Numbered from the stretch's first letter, positions 26,806-35,634 are shown. The stretch is DNA of 64,000 nucleotides from Caballeronia sp. dw_19 (GCF_018449515.1 NZ_JAAVUQ010000014.1:62001-126000); one strand, 5' to 3'. Numbers and translations are program-made. Notes: a model not told the origin generated them from the sequence alone.

Positions 26806-28443
26806 TTATTTCCGGCCGAACAATTCAGCGCCACCGCCAAGCGCAGGGCCAGCCGTGGGATCGATCGTCTCCGGCTTCTTGGCAATCAAGGTCTGGGTGG
26901 TCAGGATCAATCCTGCAACCGACGCGGCATTGCGCACCGCGCTATAGCTGACCTTCACCGGATCGATAATGCCCGCCTCTATCAGGTTCACGAAGGCGCC
27001 CGTGCGTGCGTCGAGTCCCATGCCCAGTCTTGATCGCACGGCCTCAGCCACGATCGCCTCGCCGTTCAGGCCGCAGTTCGTCGCGATGTGAAACAGCGGT
27101 TTCGTCAGGGCCCGCTGCAGCAGTCTCGCGCCCTGCTGGACACTTCCCTGGGTTCGTGAAACGATCCCTTCAAGTTCGGACGACACCCGCAGCAACGCCA
27201 TTCCTCCTCCGGGTACGACTCCCTCGGCAATAGCCGCGCGCGCCGCGTTGATCGCATCCTCGATCAAATGAAGCCGGCGCTTCTGTTCAACCGGTGTGGC
27301 CCCGCCGGCGAGGATCATTGCGGTACCCCCGGATAGCTTGGCGAGGCGCACCTGGAACTTGTCCCGTTCAACATTTTCCGGCGCCATCTCGTACTGGCGT
27401 GCCACCTGCTGGCGACGCGCAACGACGCCGACCGGATCGCCGCCACCGGCCGTAATGATGGTCTGGTTTGCGGAAATGCGTACTTGCCGGGCGCTGCCGA
27501 GATCCCGCAGTTCCGCGGTCTCGAGTTTTCCGCCGAGGTCGCGGGCGATCACCCGGCCTCCCGTAACGATGGCGATATCCTCCAGCATCGCCTTGCGCCA
27601 ATGCCCGTATTCAGGCGGATGGATAGCCGCCACGGGGACCCCGCCGTTGTCTCGCCAGGCGAGCAGGCTCACCACACAGGCGGGCGCAACCTCTTCGGCA
27701 ATGATCAACAGCGGGCGCTTGCTGTCGGCTATGAGCGCCTGGATGGCCGCCACCTCTTCTACCGACTGCAGCCGCTGATCGGTCATCAGAATGAGCGGGT
27801 TATCGAGCACCACCTGCATTCTTTCGAGGTCCGTGACCATGTGATGAGACAGGTAGCCACGATCGAAGGCCATGCCATCGACCACTTCCAGGCGCGTTTC
27901 GACCGTCGTTCCATATTCGACGTCGACGATGCCATCAGGACCGACCCGCTCCAGCGCTTCGGCCACCATTGCGCCCGTGACCTCGTCGTTGGCGGCCACG
28001 ATGGCAACGGCACGCACCTCCTCGCTTCCGCGCAGCGGAGTCGCTGTGCGTTTGAGCGCCGCGATTACTTCTGTCACAGCGGCCTCCAGGCCCTGGACCA
28101 GCTCGACCGGGTTGGCCCCTTCCGCGAGACAGGCAAGGCCGTCCTGCACCAGTGCATCGGCCAGGACGGTCGCCGTCGTGGTGCCGTCGCCGGCGACTTC
28201 ATTGGTCTGCTTCGATACCTCCCTGACGACCTGCGCGCCGATGTTTTCGAACACGTCCTCCAGTTCGATCTCATTGGCGATGCTCACGCCATCGCGGGAG
28301 ATGATCGGCGTGCCGATCGGCCGGTCGATGATCGCATTCATCCCACGCGGGCCGAGCGTGCCACGTACCGCCTTGGCGAGCTTGGCTACTCCGCGGCCGA
28401 GCGCCATGCGGGCCTCATCGTCGTGCAACATGATATTCGGCAT
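26806..28443 (-). CDS. groL: Second-type GroEL chaperonin (MimG/PrmG-like)
   Basis: 545 aa from ATG at 28443 (AAAGGAGA upstream); the longer frame overlaps the DUF59 gene. GroEL hallmarks: LGPRGMNAIID near the N-terminus, ATPase motif GDGTTTATVLA and AIAEGVVPGGGMALLR. It lacks the usual GGM-repeat tail (ends GGGAELFGRK) and no groES is adjacent. In actinobacterial mim/prm clusters a linked GroEL is required for folding of the large hydroxylase subunit; the same role is inferred here. It is the last gene of the monooxygenase operon. Confidence 0.93.
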   Translation of the reverse strand: MPNIMLHDDEARMALGRGVAKLAKAVRGTLGPRGMNAIIDRPIGTPIISRDGVSIANEIELEDVFENIGAQVVREVSKQTNEVAGDGTTTATVLADALVQDGLACLAEGANPVELVQGLEAAVTEVIAALKRTATPLRGSEEVRAVAIVAANDEVTGAMVAEALERVGPDGIVDVEYGTTVETRLEVVDGMAFDRGYLSHHMVTDLERMQVVLDNPLILMTDQRLQSVEEVAAIQALIADSKRPLLIIAEEVAPACVVSLLAWRDNGGVPVAAIHPPEYGHWRKAMLEDIAIVTGGRVIARDLGGKLETAELRDLGSARQVRISANQTIITAGGGDPVGVVARRQQVARQYEMAPENVERDKFQVRLAKLSGGTAMILAGGATPVEQKRRLHLIEDAINAARAAIAEGVVPGGGMALLRVSSELEGIVSRTQGSVQQGARLLQRALTKPLFHIATNCGLNGEAIVAEAVRSRLGMGLDARTGAFVNLIEAGIIDPVKVSYSAVRNAASVAGLILTTQTLIAKKPETIDPTAGPALGGGAELFGRK

Positions 28444-28487
28444 GATTGCGTGTCTCCTTTTATGATTGGTTCGGATAACAAACCATT

Positions 28488-29270
28488 TTAAGTTGATCTG
28501 GCCACATCGATGGAACGAACGAAATGCACCGGTTTGACCTCCACTTGAGGTACGCATTCCGCGCCGTATCGGGTCGCCAGCAAACCGCGGCACAGCGCAC
28601 TGTTGAATTCGGCGTTGACGCCAACCCGTCGCAAGGCGCGCAGGTAAGCGTGGATCTGGCCGGCATCGAGCAATGCGCCATCCTGGTCGACGAAGGCCAG
28701 TTCATCAGCATGCGATCCAACGACCGGGCGTCGTTCCAGATAGCGAACGACCAGGCGATGGCCCGCGGCATCGCAAGGCAGCGCGGCAAGTTCCGCCACG
28801 CTCAGGCGCAGCAGCACCGCTGACTCATGCCCGTGATCCAGCAGATGCGTCAGGAGCGCTTCCTGCCTTCGCTGGAAGGCCTTGACCATGAAGGTCCGGC
28901 GAACTTCCTCCAGTTCACCGCTGGCTTCACTGCCGAAAGTAGCCTGGAACGACAGCCCGGCCGCGACCCCGCGATTGATCTCGTCGGCATACATGTGCTC
29001 GCCGAGCCCCACCGTGACCTTCTTGACCCACGGCAAGGCCGCGACGGCAATACGCATGTCGTCAGCCATCAGGAACGCGAAATTCGCGGCGCACCAATAG
29101 GTCGGCAATCTGAAATCGATGCGAACCTCTCCGCCGTTATCGACCTCTACGCTAGTGACGAACCCCAGTTCCGTCACCGATTCGTCGAGCTCGGGGTCGA
29201 TAACAGATCCGAGCCGCGCCCACACCTCCGCGGCCCGCTCAATCGTCGCTTCGGCTCGCATGATGGTCAT
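28488..29270 (-). CDS. DUF59/MIP18-family metal-sulfur cluster assembly protein
   Basis: 260 aa. The N-terminal ~100 residues match the DUF59 (PaaD/SufT) fold: LGSVIDPELDESVTELGFVTSVEV and the conserved cysteine in PTYWCA. The C-terminal ~150 residues are specific to this subfamily and unassigned. Its start overlaps the amidohydrolase stop (ATGA), so the two are translationally coupled; groEL follows 44 bp later. A role in maturing the di-iron or [2Fe-2S] components is inferred. Confidence 0.82.
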   Translation of the reverse strand: MTIMRAEATIERAAEVWARLGSVIDPELDESVTELGFVTSVEVDNGGEVRIDFRLPTYWCAANFAFLMADDMRIAVAALPWVKKVTVGLGEHMYADEINRGVAAGLSFQATFGSEASGELEEVRRTFMVKAFQRRQEALLTHLLDHGHESAVLLRLSVAELAALPCDAAGHRLVVRYLERRPVVGSHADELAFVDQDGALLDAGQIHAYLRALRRVGVNAEFNSALCRGLLATRYGAECVPQVEVKPVHFVRSIDVARST

Positions 29271-30286
29271 ACCGTGGCCGTCTGACGCGTGTCAGCCAGC
29301 AGCTTCTTCTGCGCTTCTATATCGACTCCATACAACCGCGCCGCGTTGAGCCCAAGGATTTTCTTCTTCGCTGTCAGGGACAGTTGAACGCCGGTTTCCT
29401 TGCTGACGGATTCAGGCAGTTCGAACGCCATGAACTTCTCGATCAACCACTTCGGAGACCAGATACCGTAGTCGCTGCCGTACAGGATCTTGTCTTCGCC
29501 GATCCAGAAAAGCAGCTCCGAAATCACGTGAGCGAAATATTCCGGGCGTGTATGAATGAACGGCAACACCACCGCGAGGCCGCCATAGACGTTGGTTTCC
29601 TGGGTCGCGATCCAGCAGAAATCGTCCAGGCGCGGCAAGCCGCAGTGCTCGACAATGAAGTTCAGGTTCTGGAAGCTCGTCGCTGCATCGTCGACGTCAG
29701 CAACATCGAAGGCGTCGCGGTTGAGCGGCAGGATTGTCGGGCCCTTGTGGACGTGGATGTTCTTGATGCCCAGCTTTTCGCAGCGTTCGAAGTATCTCTG
29801 TACGCCCGGGTCTGAAAGCTTGTAACCCTTGCTGTCGCCGCGCCATTCAGCGGTATAGAGCTTGACGCCCTGGATCTTGTAGCGCTCGGACAACTCGTCC
29901 AGGCGATCGAGCCCGGCCTCGCCGTCGCGTGGGTCGAACGCGCCGTTGACGATAAACCGATGCGGGTATTTCCCCTTCAACACGTAGTTGGATTCGGTGG
30001 TGTTGAAGCCGTTCTTGTAGAAGTCCGTCAGGTACGTCGGCTGACAGATCGCCATGTCGTCGTACCCTGTGACGAACAGGTCGTTGTACATGGCTTCCTC
30101 GCCATACTTGTCGAACTTCTCCTTGGGCCACAAATACTCTTTGGGACTCAGGTTTGAATGATAGGCATAGAAGCAGTCGATGAACTGCTGGCCGTGCACA
30201 TTCTTCAGGTTGGCCTTGCTGCCGTCCCAAAGATGAACGTGCCCGTCGATAATGAAAATCTCGTCACCGTCCGTGGTTCGATACAT
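29267..30286 (-). CDS. Amidohydrolase_2-family metal-dependent hydrolase
   Basis: 339 aa TIM-barrel hydrolase. Metal-binding N-terminal motif IIDGHVHLWD, barrel histidines in NIHVHKG and IVEHCGLPRL, and the C-terminal aspartate in ILYGSDYG. Relatives include decarboxylases and lactone hydrolases of the ACMSD group. Homologues accompany mim/prm monooxygenase genes; their role is unsettled. Separated from the coupling-protein gene by a 97-bp gap containing a strong hairpin. Confidence 0.87.
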   Translation of the reverse strand: MYRTTDGDEIFIIDGHVHLWDGSKANLKNVHGQQFIDCFYAYHSNLSPKEYLWPKEKFDKYGEEAMYNDLFVTGYDDMAICQPTYLTDFYKNGFNTTESNYVLKGKYPHRFIVNGAFDPRDGEAGLDRLDELSERYKIQGVKLYTAEWRGDSKGYKLSDPGVQRYFERCEKLGIKNIHVHKGPTILPLNRDAFDVADVDDAATSFQNLNFIVEHCGLPRLDDFCWIATQETNVYGGLAVVLPFIHTRPEYFAHVISELLFWIGEDKILYGSDYGIWSPKWLIEKFMAFELPESVSKETGVQLSLTAKKKILGLNAARLYGVDIEAQKKLLADTRQTATV

Positions 30287-30313
30287 GACATTGTCTCCAT
30301 GGTTGTGCGAAAA

Positions 30314-30357
30314 GCGACCGGCAACATGTCACGCAAAGGTCATGCAATGCCGGTCGC
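30314..30357 (-). other. Intercistronic hairpin between coupling protein and amidohydrolase
   Basis: Perfect 10-bp stem GCGACCGGCA / TGCCGGTCGC with a 24-nt loop in the 97-bp gap. No T-run, so it may be an mRNA-stability or processing element that sets the ratio of upstream monooxygenase to downstream accessory proteins. Confidence 0.6.
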
Positions 30358-30383
30358 GAATGGCGGTACGGTAGGGCCAGGGG

Positions 30384-30737
30384 TCACTCATAAGCCATGG
30401 CGTCGTCCATATTGCCGAACAGCACGACGGTGTCGTCATCGACCATCACCATCCGCCCGTAATGGGTCGAGGTGGAAATCTCGAACAGATGCGGGGTCAT
30501 TTCGCGGCCAAGCGATTCACTGATCTCACTCATCTTGAACTCGATCTTCCCCTGCCCGTCTATACGGATCATCGCGGGCAGGTAGGTCACCTTGATGCCG
30601 GGCTTTTGCGCCATTAAATCCGCAATAGCGCGTGCCTCGACACTATCGTTCATGGTGACGCCGCACTGATGAGAAATGGTCTGCTCGAAACGAACGTCCT
30701 TCATCGACTTGAAGATGTTGTCGGTATGCACTGACAT
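30384..30737 (-). CDS. prmD: Monooxygenase coupling/effector protein (MmoB/DmpM family)
   Basis: 117 aa, no cofactor motif, as expected for the small effector of soluble di-iron monooxygenases. The pattern VTMNDSVEARAIADLMAQKPGIKVTYLPAMIRIDG is typical. It binds the hydroxylase and tunes oxygen activation. Fourth gene in the order large subunit, reductase, small subunit, coupling protein, the same order as mimABCD/prmABCD of actinobacteria. Confidence 0.92.
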   Translation of the reverse strand: MSVHTDNIFKSMKDVRFEQTISHQCGVTMNDSVEARAIADLMAQKPGIKVTYLPAMIRIDGQGKIEFKMSEISESLGREMTPHLFEISTSTHYGRMVMVDDDTVVLFGNMDDAMAYE

Positions 30738-30803
30738 CGTGTACTCCTCTTCCCGGTTAGCTCGGATTACAAACGGATTGACAAAGGATCACCAAGGGAT
30801 GAT

Positions 30804-31889
30804 TCAGGCCCGGATCGACAGTGGAAAATGAATGCCAATCTCGCGAGCGATCATTTCGGCGCGCTCTATCGAACTGTTCAGGCTGTCGTTGAATTGCACC
30901 ACCTTCACATGCGGAATCGACCAGATCGGTTGCAAGTGCTTCGCCGCTTCGGATGCAAGGGCGCCGTGCTTTTCCAGCCACTCGCCGAACAATTTTCGAT
31001 TGGCGTCCCCATGCTTCGGGTCGTTGGCAAGCATGTGAAATAGCTCGACCGCGTTAGCCAGGTTGCGCTCATAGTCGCCCTCGGCCGCGGAAACTACCGT
31101 CGGCGTCAGGAAGTCGTTTTGCGACGCCGCCATCTGCATGATGAAACCGCTGCGAAACAGGTCGGCCACCAACGGCTCGAAGACCACGTTCACCGCGAAG
31201 TACTTTTCGAGGAAGTCAGTTGCGCCGCCAATAGCCTCCACTGCCCGGCGCGTTTCCTGCCAGATCGGATCGTTCAGCCAGTGTGACTTGCCGGCGTCGA
31301 GGTCGAGATTCGGCGCGTCCAGTGCGACTTCTCCCAGGTACAGCGTCAGGTCCTGCGCAAAGCGCAGCTTGTACGATGCATTCGTGAGGATGGCGCTGTT
31401 GATCATCTGCGTCACGCCGTAGCGCTGCGCGTGCATGGTCGCGGTACCCAGACCAAACTCTGCATGCTTGTAGGCGCCAAGATGCTGCTCCAGCACCTTG
31501 AGCCACGCCTTGTCGAAACGCTTCACCGCGCCCGAGCGCCGGGCATTGCTGATAGCGCTGCTGATCATGCCGATGATAGTCGACTGGCGCTGGTAGTGAG
31601 TGCGCTCCCATTCCTCATCGACCGCGCGGAACTTGTGCCAGTCCGTGCATTTGGCTGCGGTCCATGTTTCCGAATAGGTCGGCGTGCCGTCGGCGAACGA
31701 GATGATCCAGTCCTGCAGCAAGTAACGCTTCGGGTCCGGCTGAACATCGACGGTCATGTCCTCGTAGTGGGATGCCTTGCGCCCCTTGGGCTCGAAGTAG
31801 TTGTACTTGCGACTGTCCCAGCCAGCAAACTGGGCCGCGCCGGCCGCGCCTGATGCAAGCGGTGCCGGTTGCTCTATCGTGGTGCTCAT
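30804..31889 (-). CDS. prmC: Di-iron monooxygenase hydroxylase, small (beta) subunit
   Basis: 361 aa all-helical ferritin-like protein lacking the di-iron ligand set of the large subunit, as usual for beta subunits. The regions NYFEPKGRKASHYEDMTVDVQPDP and EHLGAYKHAEFGLG match MimC/PrmC-type sequences. It forms the (alpha-beta)2 hydroxylase core with the product of 33115-34785. Gap to the coupling-protein gene is 66 bp. Confidence 0.92.
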   Translation of the reverse strand: MSTTIEQPAPLASGAAGAAQFAGWDSRKYNYFEPKGRKASHYEDMTVDVQPDPKRYLLQDWIISFADGTPTYSETWTAAKCTDWHKFRAVDEEWERTHYQRQSTIIGMISSAISNARRSGAVKRFDKAWLKVLEQHLGAYKHAEFGLGTATMHAQRYGVTQMINSAILTNASYKLRFAQDLTLYLGEVALDAPNLDLDAGKSHWLNDPIWQETRRAVEAIGGATDFLEKYFAVNVVFEPLVADLFRSGFIMQMAASQNDFLTPTVVSAAEGDYERNLANAVELFHMLANDPKHGDANRKLFGEWLEKHGALASEAAKHLQPIWSIPHVKVVQFNDSLNSSIERAEMIAREIGIHFPLSIRA

Positions 31890-31950
31890 GTCGATCCTCC
31901 TTCGTCTTTCAGTTATCGGAACTTCGGGTCTGCAGCCCTGCGACGGGCGG

Positions 31951-33051
31951 TCAGCGGACGGCCTGGGTAAATTTGTCGAAATAAAGCCGCTCGGGTGAAA
32001 CGCCGGCCATTTGCAGTACGGGCATCACCGCGTCGATCATGGGTGTCGGACCACACGTATAAGCGTCGATCTCGCCGGCAAGCGCTTCCTCGCGCAAGGT
32101 CCGTCCGAGCACCTCGTGAATAAAGCCGGTCTCGCCGGTCCAGTCGTCGCCGGCTTCAGCATGCGAAAGCGCCGGGATAAAGCGGAAGTCGTGCAGTTTC
32201 TCCGTGAGCTCGGCGAAGTCGTCGAGATAAAACAAGTCGCCACGGGTACGGGCGCCGTAGAAGAAACGTACCGGCCTTTGCTCGCCGCTCTGGACAAGAT
32301 CGTTGAGGATCGACCACAAGGGAGACATTCCAGAACCGCCGCCCACCAGCACCATGGGCCCCGGCTGCTCCTCTCGCCGGAAACAGGTGCCGTACGGTCC
32401 CTTCGCCACCAGCCGGTCACCGGGCTTGAGGCCGTCGTCGAGCTGAGAAGAGAAAGCACCAGTGGGGTATTTCTTGATAATGAACGCGAGGCTCGTCTGG
32501 CCCCCTGGCTCGCTTGGTACGCTCGCCATGGAGAACGACCGTGTGATGTCCAGCCCCGGAATAGTCAAGTCAACGTACTGGCCGGCCCAGAACCGCAGGG
32601 GCTGGTCCAGTTCCACTTCGAGCAGCCTGATGTCGTGCGTCAGCGCGCTGATCTTCGTCAGCGTTGCCCCGAATTCCTTCACCGCAATTGAGCGGCGCAT
32701 CAGGTCTTCGTCGTAATTCAGCAGTTCCACTGTCAGGTCACTGAAGGCGAGCGTCCTGCACAGCAAGATGTGATTCGTCTCACGCTCATAGTCGGGCAGC
32801 GCGAAGGTTGAGTACTTCTTCAACTCGACGTCGCCCTCGATCAACAGGGACTTGCAACTGCTGCATTGTCCTTCCTTGCATCCGTGCATCACCGAGATGC
32901 CCTGGCGGAACGCGGCATCCAGCACGGTCTCACCCTCCGCGACCTCCATCTCGACGCCGACAGGCTCGAATCGCACTATATGAACCGTCTGGTAGTCGAT
33001 TGTTTCCGGCATGGCATCCCTCTTCCATTGCGTATCGGTCGTGCTGCTCAT
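31951..33051 (-). CDS. prmB: Monooxygenase reductase ([2Fe-2S]/FAD)
   Basis: 366 aa from ATG at 33051, chosen because AGGAGGG lies 6-7 nt upstream; an internal ATG at 33012 has a weaker site. Plant-type ferredoxin domain with cysteines 58, 63, 66 and 98 (CKEGQCSSC…C), FAD-binding RSFS at 171-174 and NADH-binding GGGSGMSP at 237-244. It transfers electrons from NADH to the hydroxylase. Confidence 0.94.
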   Translation of the reverse strand: MSSTTDTQWKRDAMPETIDYQTVHIVRFEPVGVEMEVAEGETVLDAAFRQGISVMHGCKEGQCSSCKSLLIEGDVELKKYSTFALPDYERETNHILLCRTLAFSDLTVELLNYDEDLMRRSIAVKEFGATLTKISALTHDIRLLEVELDQPLRFWAGQYVDLTIPGLDITRSFSMASVPSEPGGQTSLAFIIKKYPTGAFSSQLDDGLKPGDRLVAKGPYGTCFRREEQPGPMVLVGGGSGMSPLWSILNDLVQSGEQRPVRFFYGARTRGDLFYLDDFAELTEKLHDFRFIPALSHAEAGDDWTGETGFIHEVLGRTLREEALAGEIDAYTCGPTPMIDAVMPVLQMAGVSPERLYFDKFTQAVR

Positions 33052-33065
33052 CGTGCCCTCCTGAT

Positions 33066-33104
33066 TCGTCCGGGAGCTTTATTCACTCAATGACTCCCGG
33101 ACGA
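33066..33104 (-). other. Intercistronic hairpin between large subunit and reductase
   Basis: Perfect 11-bp stem (TCGTCCGGGAG / CTCCCGGACGA) with a 17-nt loop, directly after the large-subunit stop. It could protect the upstream message from 3' exonucleases and raise large-subunit expression over the reductase. Confidence 0.6.
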
Positions 33105-33114
33105 CATCGCTTCG

Positions 33115-34785
33115 TCAGTTCACCGGATTGATCTTGAATCCAGCTCGATACTCAGCGATGTGCTTCTCGCGCTGCTCCGGCGTCATTCCCCGCAGCAGAA
33201 CGATCGGGCTCTGGATGATGTTGCCGCGAACATGGTCGAGCGTCCACATGTTGCGGTCGTCGAACCGCAGATGCGGTTGCGGCACCAGCGTCTTGCCGTC
33301 GCTGCGCACAAAACCGAGATCCTTGATGCAATCGGCCAGATCCCAGCCGTGGTAGCACTCCTCCCACTCGCGGCGTCCGCTGAAGCGCCCCATGGCCGGC
33401 GTCGGCCGCCCTTCGTATTCCGAGGCGAACGCTACCTTGTGGGTCCAGTGGCACAACTCCGAGCAATAGGTGTACAGCTGCCCATCCACTTCGTCGACCA
33501 CGAAGTCTTCCCGGATCAGGCACGGCACCAGGCAGCTCCAGCAGCGGTGCGGGTACACATATCCGTTCTCCTGGTCGAACAGCATGTTGGTCTCGCCAGG
33601 CACGCTCTTCTTCGCGTACCACTTCCAGTAGTCGCCGAACTCGGCGTACCAGCCCGGGTACTTGTGCTCGAACCACTCGAAGTCCTTTTCGGTCTGCGCC
33701 TCGATACGCCAGAAGTTGACCGGCCAGCCCACGGAGAAGAACTGTGCGACCTTATGGACGTAATTCTTCTTGACCAGTCGGTCCCAGGCAGCCGCAACGT
33801 CATCGTGGTGAATCTTGATGCCGTATTTCTCCAGCGGCAGCATGTACGTACGGTAGTAATCCTCATAGATCCACCGGTGCCACAACTCGGCGTACGATTC
33901 CTTGTTCTTGTCCCGGTCGGTGGTGCCGTATTCAATGAATGTACCGATTGCCGCATCGACAATGGCGTGGTTTTGCCAGAAGGCGTAGCGAAGGTCACGC
34001 TCCAGCAAAAGATGATTGTCCGGATCATTGATGACCGACATCACCAGCGAATGGCCATTGCCGATATGCCGGCTTTCGTCGGACTGCACCGAGAGGAACA
34101 CGGTCGGCAACGCATAGTCGCCGTTGCGCGCGGCTTCCGACGGCATGGCGACAAACAGCGTGTTGGTGAACGCCGTTTCCGCGACCACTTGCAGGAACAC
34201 GTTCGCCGCGGTGACGGCGTCACCCGTGAGGAACCCTTCGGCAAACTGACGACCGATCGTGGTCGCATAGCACTTGCCGAATGCCGCCTCCGTTATATCG
34301 AACCCGGCCGGGTCGATATAGTTCTCCATGTACCACTTCTTGAGGTTCATCTGGATGGTCGAGTGGCGGAACTCGTCGACCATCTGCATGGTGAAGCCTG
34401 TGCGCAGTTCTTCACCGGGGGCGAGGCGGCCGAGCATCGCCATCGAACGCGCCGCCGAGATTTCCGGGAACGGAATGATCGCGAGGAACAGCTTCATCCA
34501 CTCGACCCAACGCGGCTGGACGTTGCGGAACATGTCGCCGCGCAACGCCGCGTCAAGCGCACCGTAGACGCGGTTATCCTTCTCCTCCTGCATCGGAAAG
34601 TAGGAGCGCAGCACCTGTTTCATCGGGTCGCGCGGCGCCTTGCTGATCTTGTAGTCCGTCGGGAAGGTCATCGCTTCCTGAACGTAACTGGGCGTCCAGC
34701 CGAGATCGGCGACACGGCGTGCCGCCTCGCCGATGCTGATCCCGCGCTGAGACGTGATCTTGTTGAGGGTTAATCCGTCAGACAT
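33115..34785 (-). CDS. prmA: Di-iron monooxygenase hydroxylase, large (alpha) subunit
   Basis: 556 aa from ATG at 34785, with AAGGAGAG upstream; an in-frame ATG 10 codons earlier is rejected. All six di-iron ligands are visible: E108, E138 and H141 (DEFRH), E203, E237 and H240 (DESRH). Their spacings (30, 3, 62, 34, 3) equal those of MmoX E114/E144/H147/E209/E243/H246. A C-terminal cysteine cluster (HRCWSCLVPC … CSELCHW) resembles a metal-binding knuckle. Closest in appearance to group 5 propane 2-monooxygenase/MimA, which oxidise propane, acetone or phenol. The substrate here is open. Confidence 0.95.
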   Translation of the reverse strand: MSDGLTLNKITSQRGISIGEAARRVADLGWTPSYVQEAMTFPTDYKISKAPRDPMKQVLRSYFPMQEEKDNRVYGALDAALRGDMFRNVQPRWVEWMKLFLAIIPFPEISAARSMAMLGRLAPGEELRTGFTMQMVDEFRHSTIQMNLKKWYMENYIDPAGFDITEAAFGKCYATTIGRQFAEGFLTGDAVTAANVFLQVVAETAFTNTLFVAMPSEAARNGDYALPTVFLSVQSDESRHIGNGHSLVMSVINDPDNHLLLERDLRYAFWQNHAIVDAAIGTFIEYGTTDRDKNKESYAELWHRWIYEDYYRTYMLPLEKYGIKIHHDDVAAAWDRLVKKNYVHKVAQFFSVGWPVNFWRIEAQTEKDFEWFEHKYPGWYAEFGDYWKWYAKKSVPGETNMLFDQENGYVYPHRCWSCLVPCLIREDFVVDEVDGQLYTYCSELCHWTHKVAFASEYEGRPTPAMGRFSGRREWEECYHGWDLADCIKDLGFVRSDGKTLVPQPHLRFDDRNMWTLDHVRGNIIQSPIVLLRGMTPEQREKHIAEYRAGFKINPVN

Positions 34786-35055
34786 TGAGCTCTCCTTTTT
34801 CATTTCACGAGTCACCGTCGTATTTCAACGTCGTGTTTCATCGTCATAGGGCGGCGTTACGGGCAGGGGCCGATTGATGCCACGGCCAGAGTCAACAATC
34901 AACAACACGGGCCGGAGGTCACGGTCGCGAACAAAAACTGGTGCGTGAATGCTGAACAGACTGATGTTCCGGTCTAGTCTTCACGATCCATGCCTCCTGT
35001 CTTTTTTCTTGTACTTCGGATCATCGACACTTGGGTCTTGATCTGTACTCGTAGA

Positions 35056-35070
35056 GCGATTAGCGTGCCA
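35056..35070 (-). promoter_or_regulatory. Candidate sigma-54 promoter of monooxygenase operon
   Basis: Minus strand TGGCAC-GCTAA-TCGC: perfect -24 element, GG-N10-GC spacing, one mismatch (C for T) in the -12 TTGC element. It was the best match on this strand in the 605-bp region. Transcription would start near 35045. Confidence 0.6.
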
Positions 35071-35178
35071 ACGAGGCTCATGTACCGCCTCATAAGGCTG
35101 TGCGGTATACAGCGTCGTTTGCGCAGGACGCCGGCGCCGAATTCTGTTTTGTTATGCGACATTCGCATTCAGCGGACC

Positions 35179-35197
35179 TGTCCGATATTGGGACGCT
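35179..35197. promoter_or_regulatory. Candidate activator-binding site (enhancer), monooxygenase operon
   Basis: TGTC-N9-GACG, followed by CT; located 109 bp upstream of the -24 edge of the sigma-54 promoter. The same arrangement, including the trailing GACGCT, occurs 98 bp upstream of the alcohol-dehydrogenase sigma-54 promoter. Confidence 0.55.
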
Positions 35198-35390
35198 GCT
35201 GGCCGCCACGTGCTGCTGTTCAAAAGATGTCTGGCAACGAAGCGGAAGCACTGCGCAATCCTCCTATCAATCAGGATGCCAAATCATTTATATGAATACA
35301 GAAAAGACGGTCTTGATTGCAGCCTTCGCCATTCACCTGCAGCGGCATCGACGCCAGATCGACTAACCTTGAGCCTCGATACACGACCAC

Positions 35391-35594
35391 CTACAACCCC
35401 AGGCCTCCACGCTTGTCGCCCTTATAGATCACGCTCTGCGTGTCATCACCATTCGGCTTCCTTTCGGCGATGAAACGCGCGGCTAAGACCAGGGCCCCCA
35501 TCGCAAAGTCCTTGCCGTAAGCTGCGATCATTTCGTCGCCAATCGCTCCAAGCCGCTCGAAGAACTGATCCTTTGAGAGGTGTTCACTGGTCAT
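35391..35594 (-). CDS. 67-aa protein of unknown function in ADH/CobW operon
   Basis: ATG at 35594, 40 bp after the WD40 gene; the longer frame overlaps that gene and is rejected. A soluble, mixed-charge helix-rich peptide (SKDQFFERLGAIGDEMIAAYGKDFAMGALVLAARFIAERKP) with a basic C-terminal tail. No family recognised. Its position as the last gene of the operon and before the monooxygenase suggests an accessory role. Confidence 0.65.
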   Translation of the reverse strand: MTSEHLSKDQFFERLGAIGDEMIAAYGKDFAMGALVLAARFIAERKPNGDDTQSVIYKGDKRGGLGL

Positions 35595-35634
35595 GGTTGT
35601 CTCCGTCTTTATGTAATGAGTGTTGCCCGCCCCT

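Larger units (their letters stand above)
34786..35390. other. Regulatory region upstream of monooxygenase operon
   Basis: 605 bp with no supportable gene, AT-richer than the flanks. It contains the candidate sigma-54 promoter (35056-35070) and the TGTC-N9-GACG motif (35179-35197), leaving a ~260-nt leader before the large-subunit start. Confidence 0.65.

Noticed and set aside
33160..34773. 537-codon plus-strand frame opposite the monooxygenase large subunit
   Set aside because: Antisense shadow; no family match, while the minus strand has all six di-iron ligands.
33115..34785. Methane monooxygenase (MmoX) or toluene/phenol monooxygenase assignment
   Set aside because: Subunit order and companion genes (GroEL, amidohydrolase, DUF59, AcoR-type activator) fit the propane/Mim type; no gamma subunit (mmoZ) or Rieske ferredoxin gene is present.
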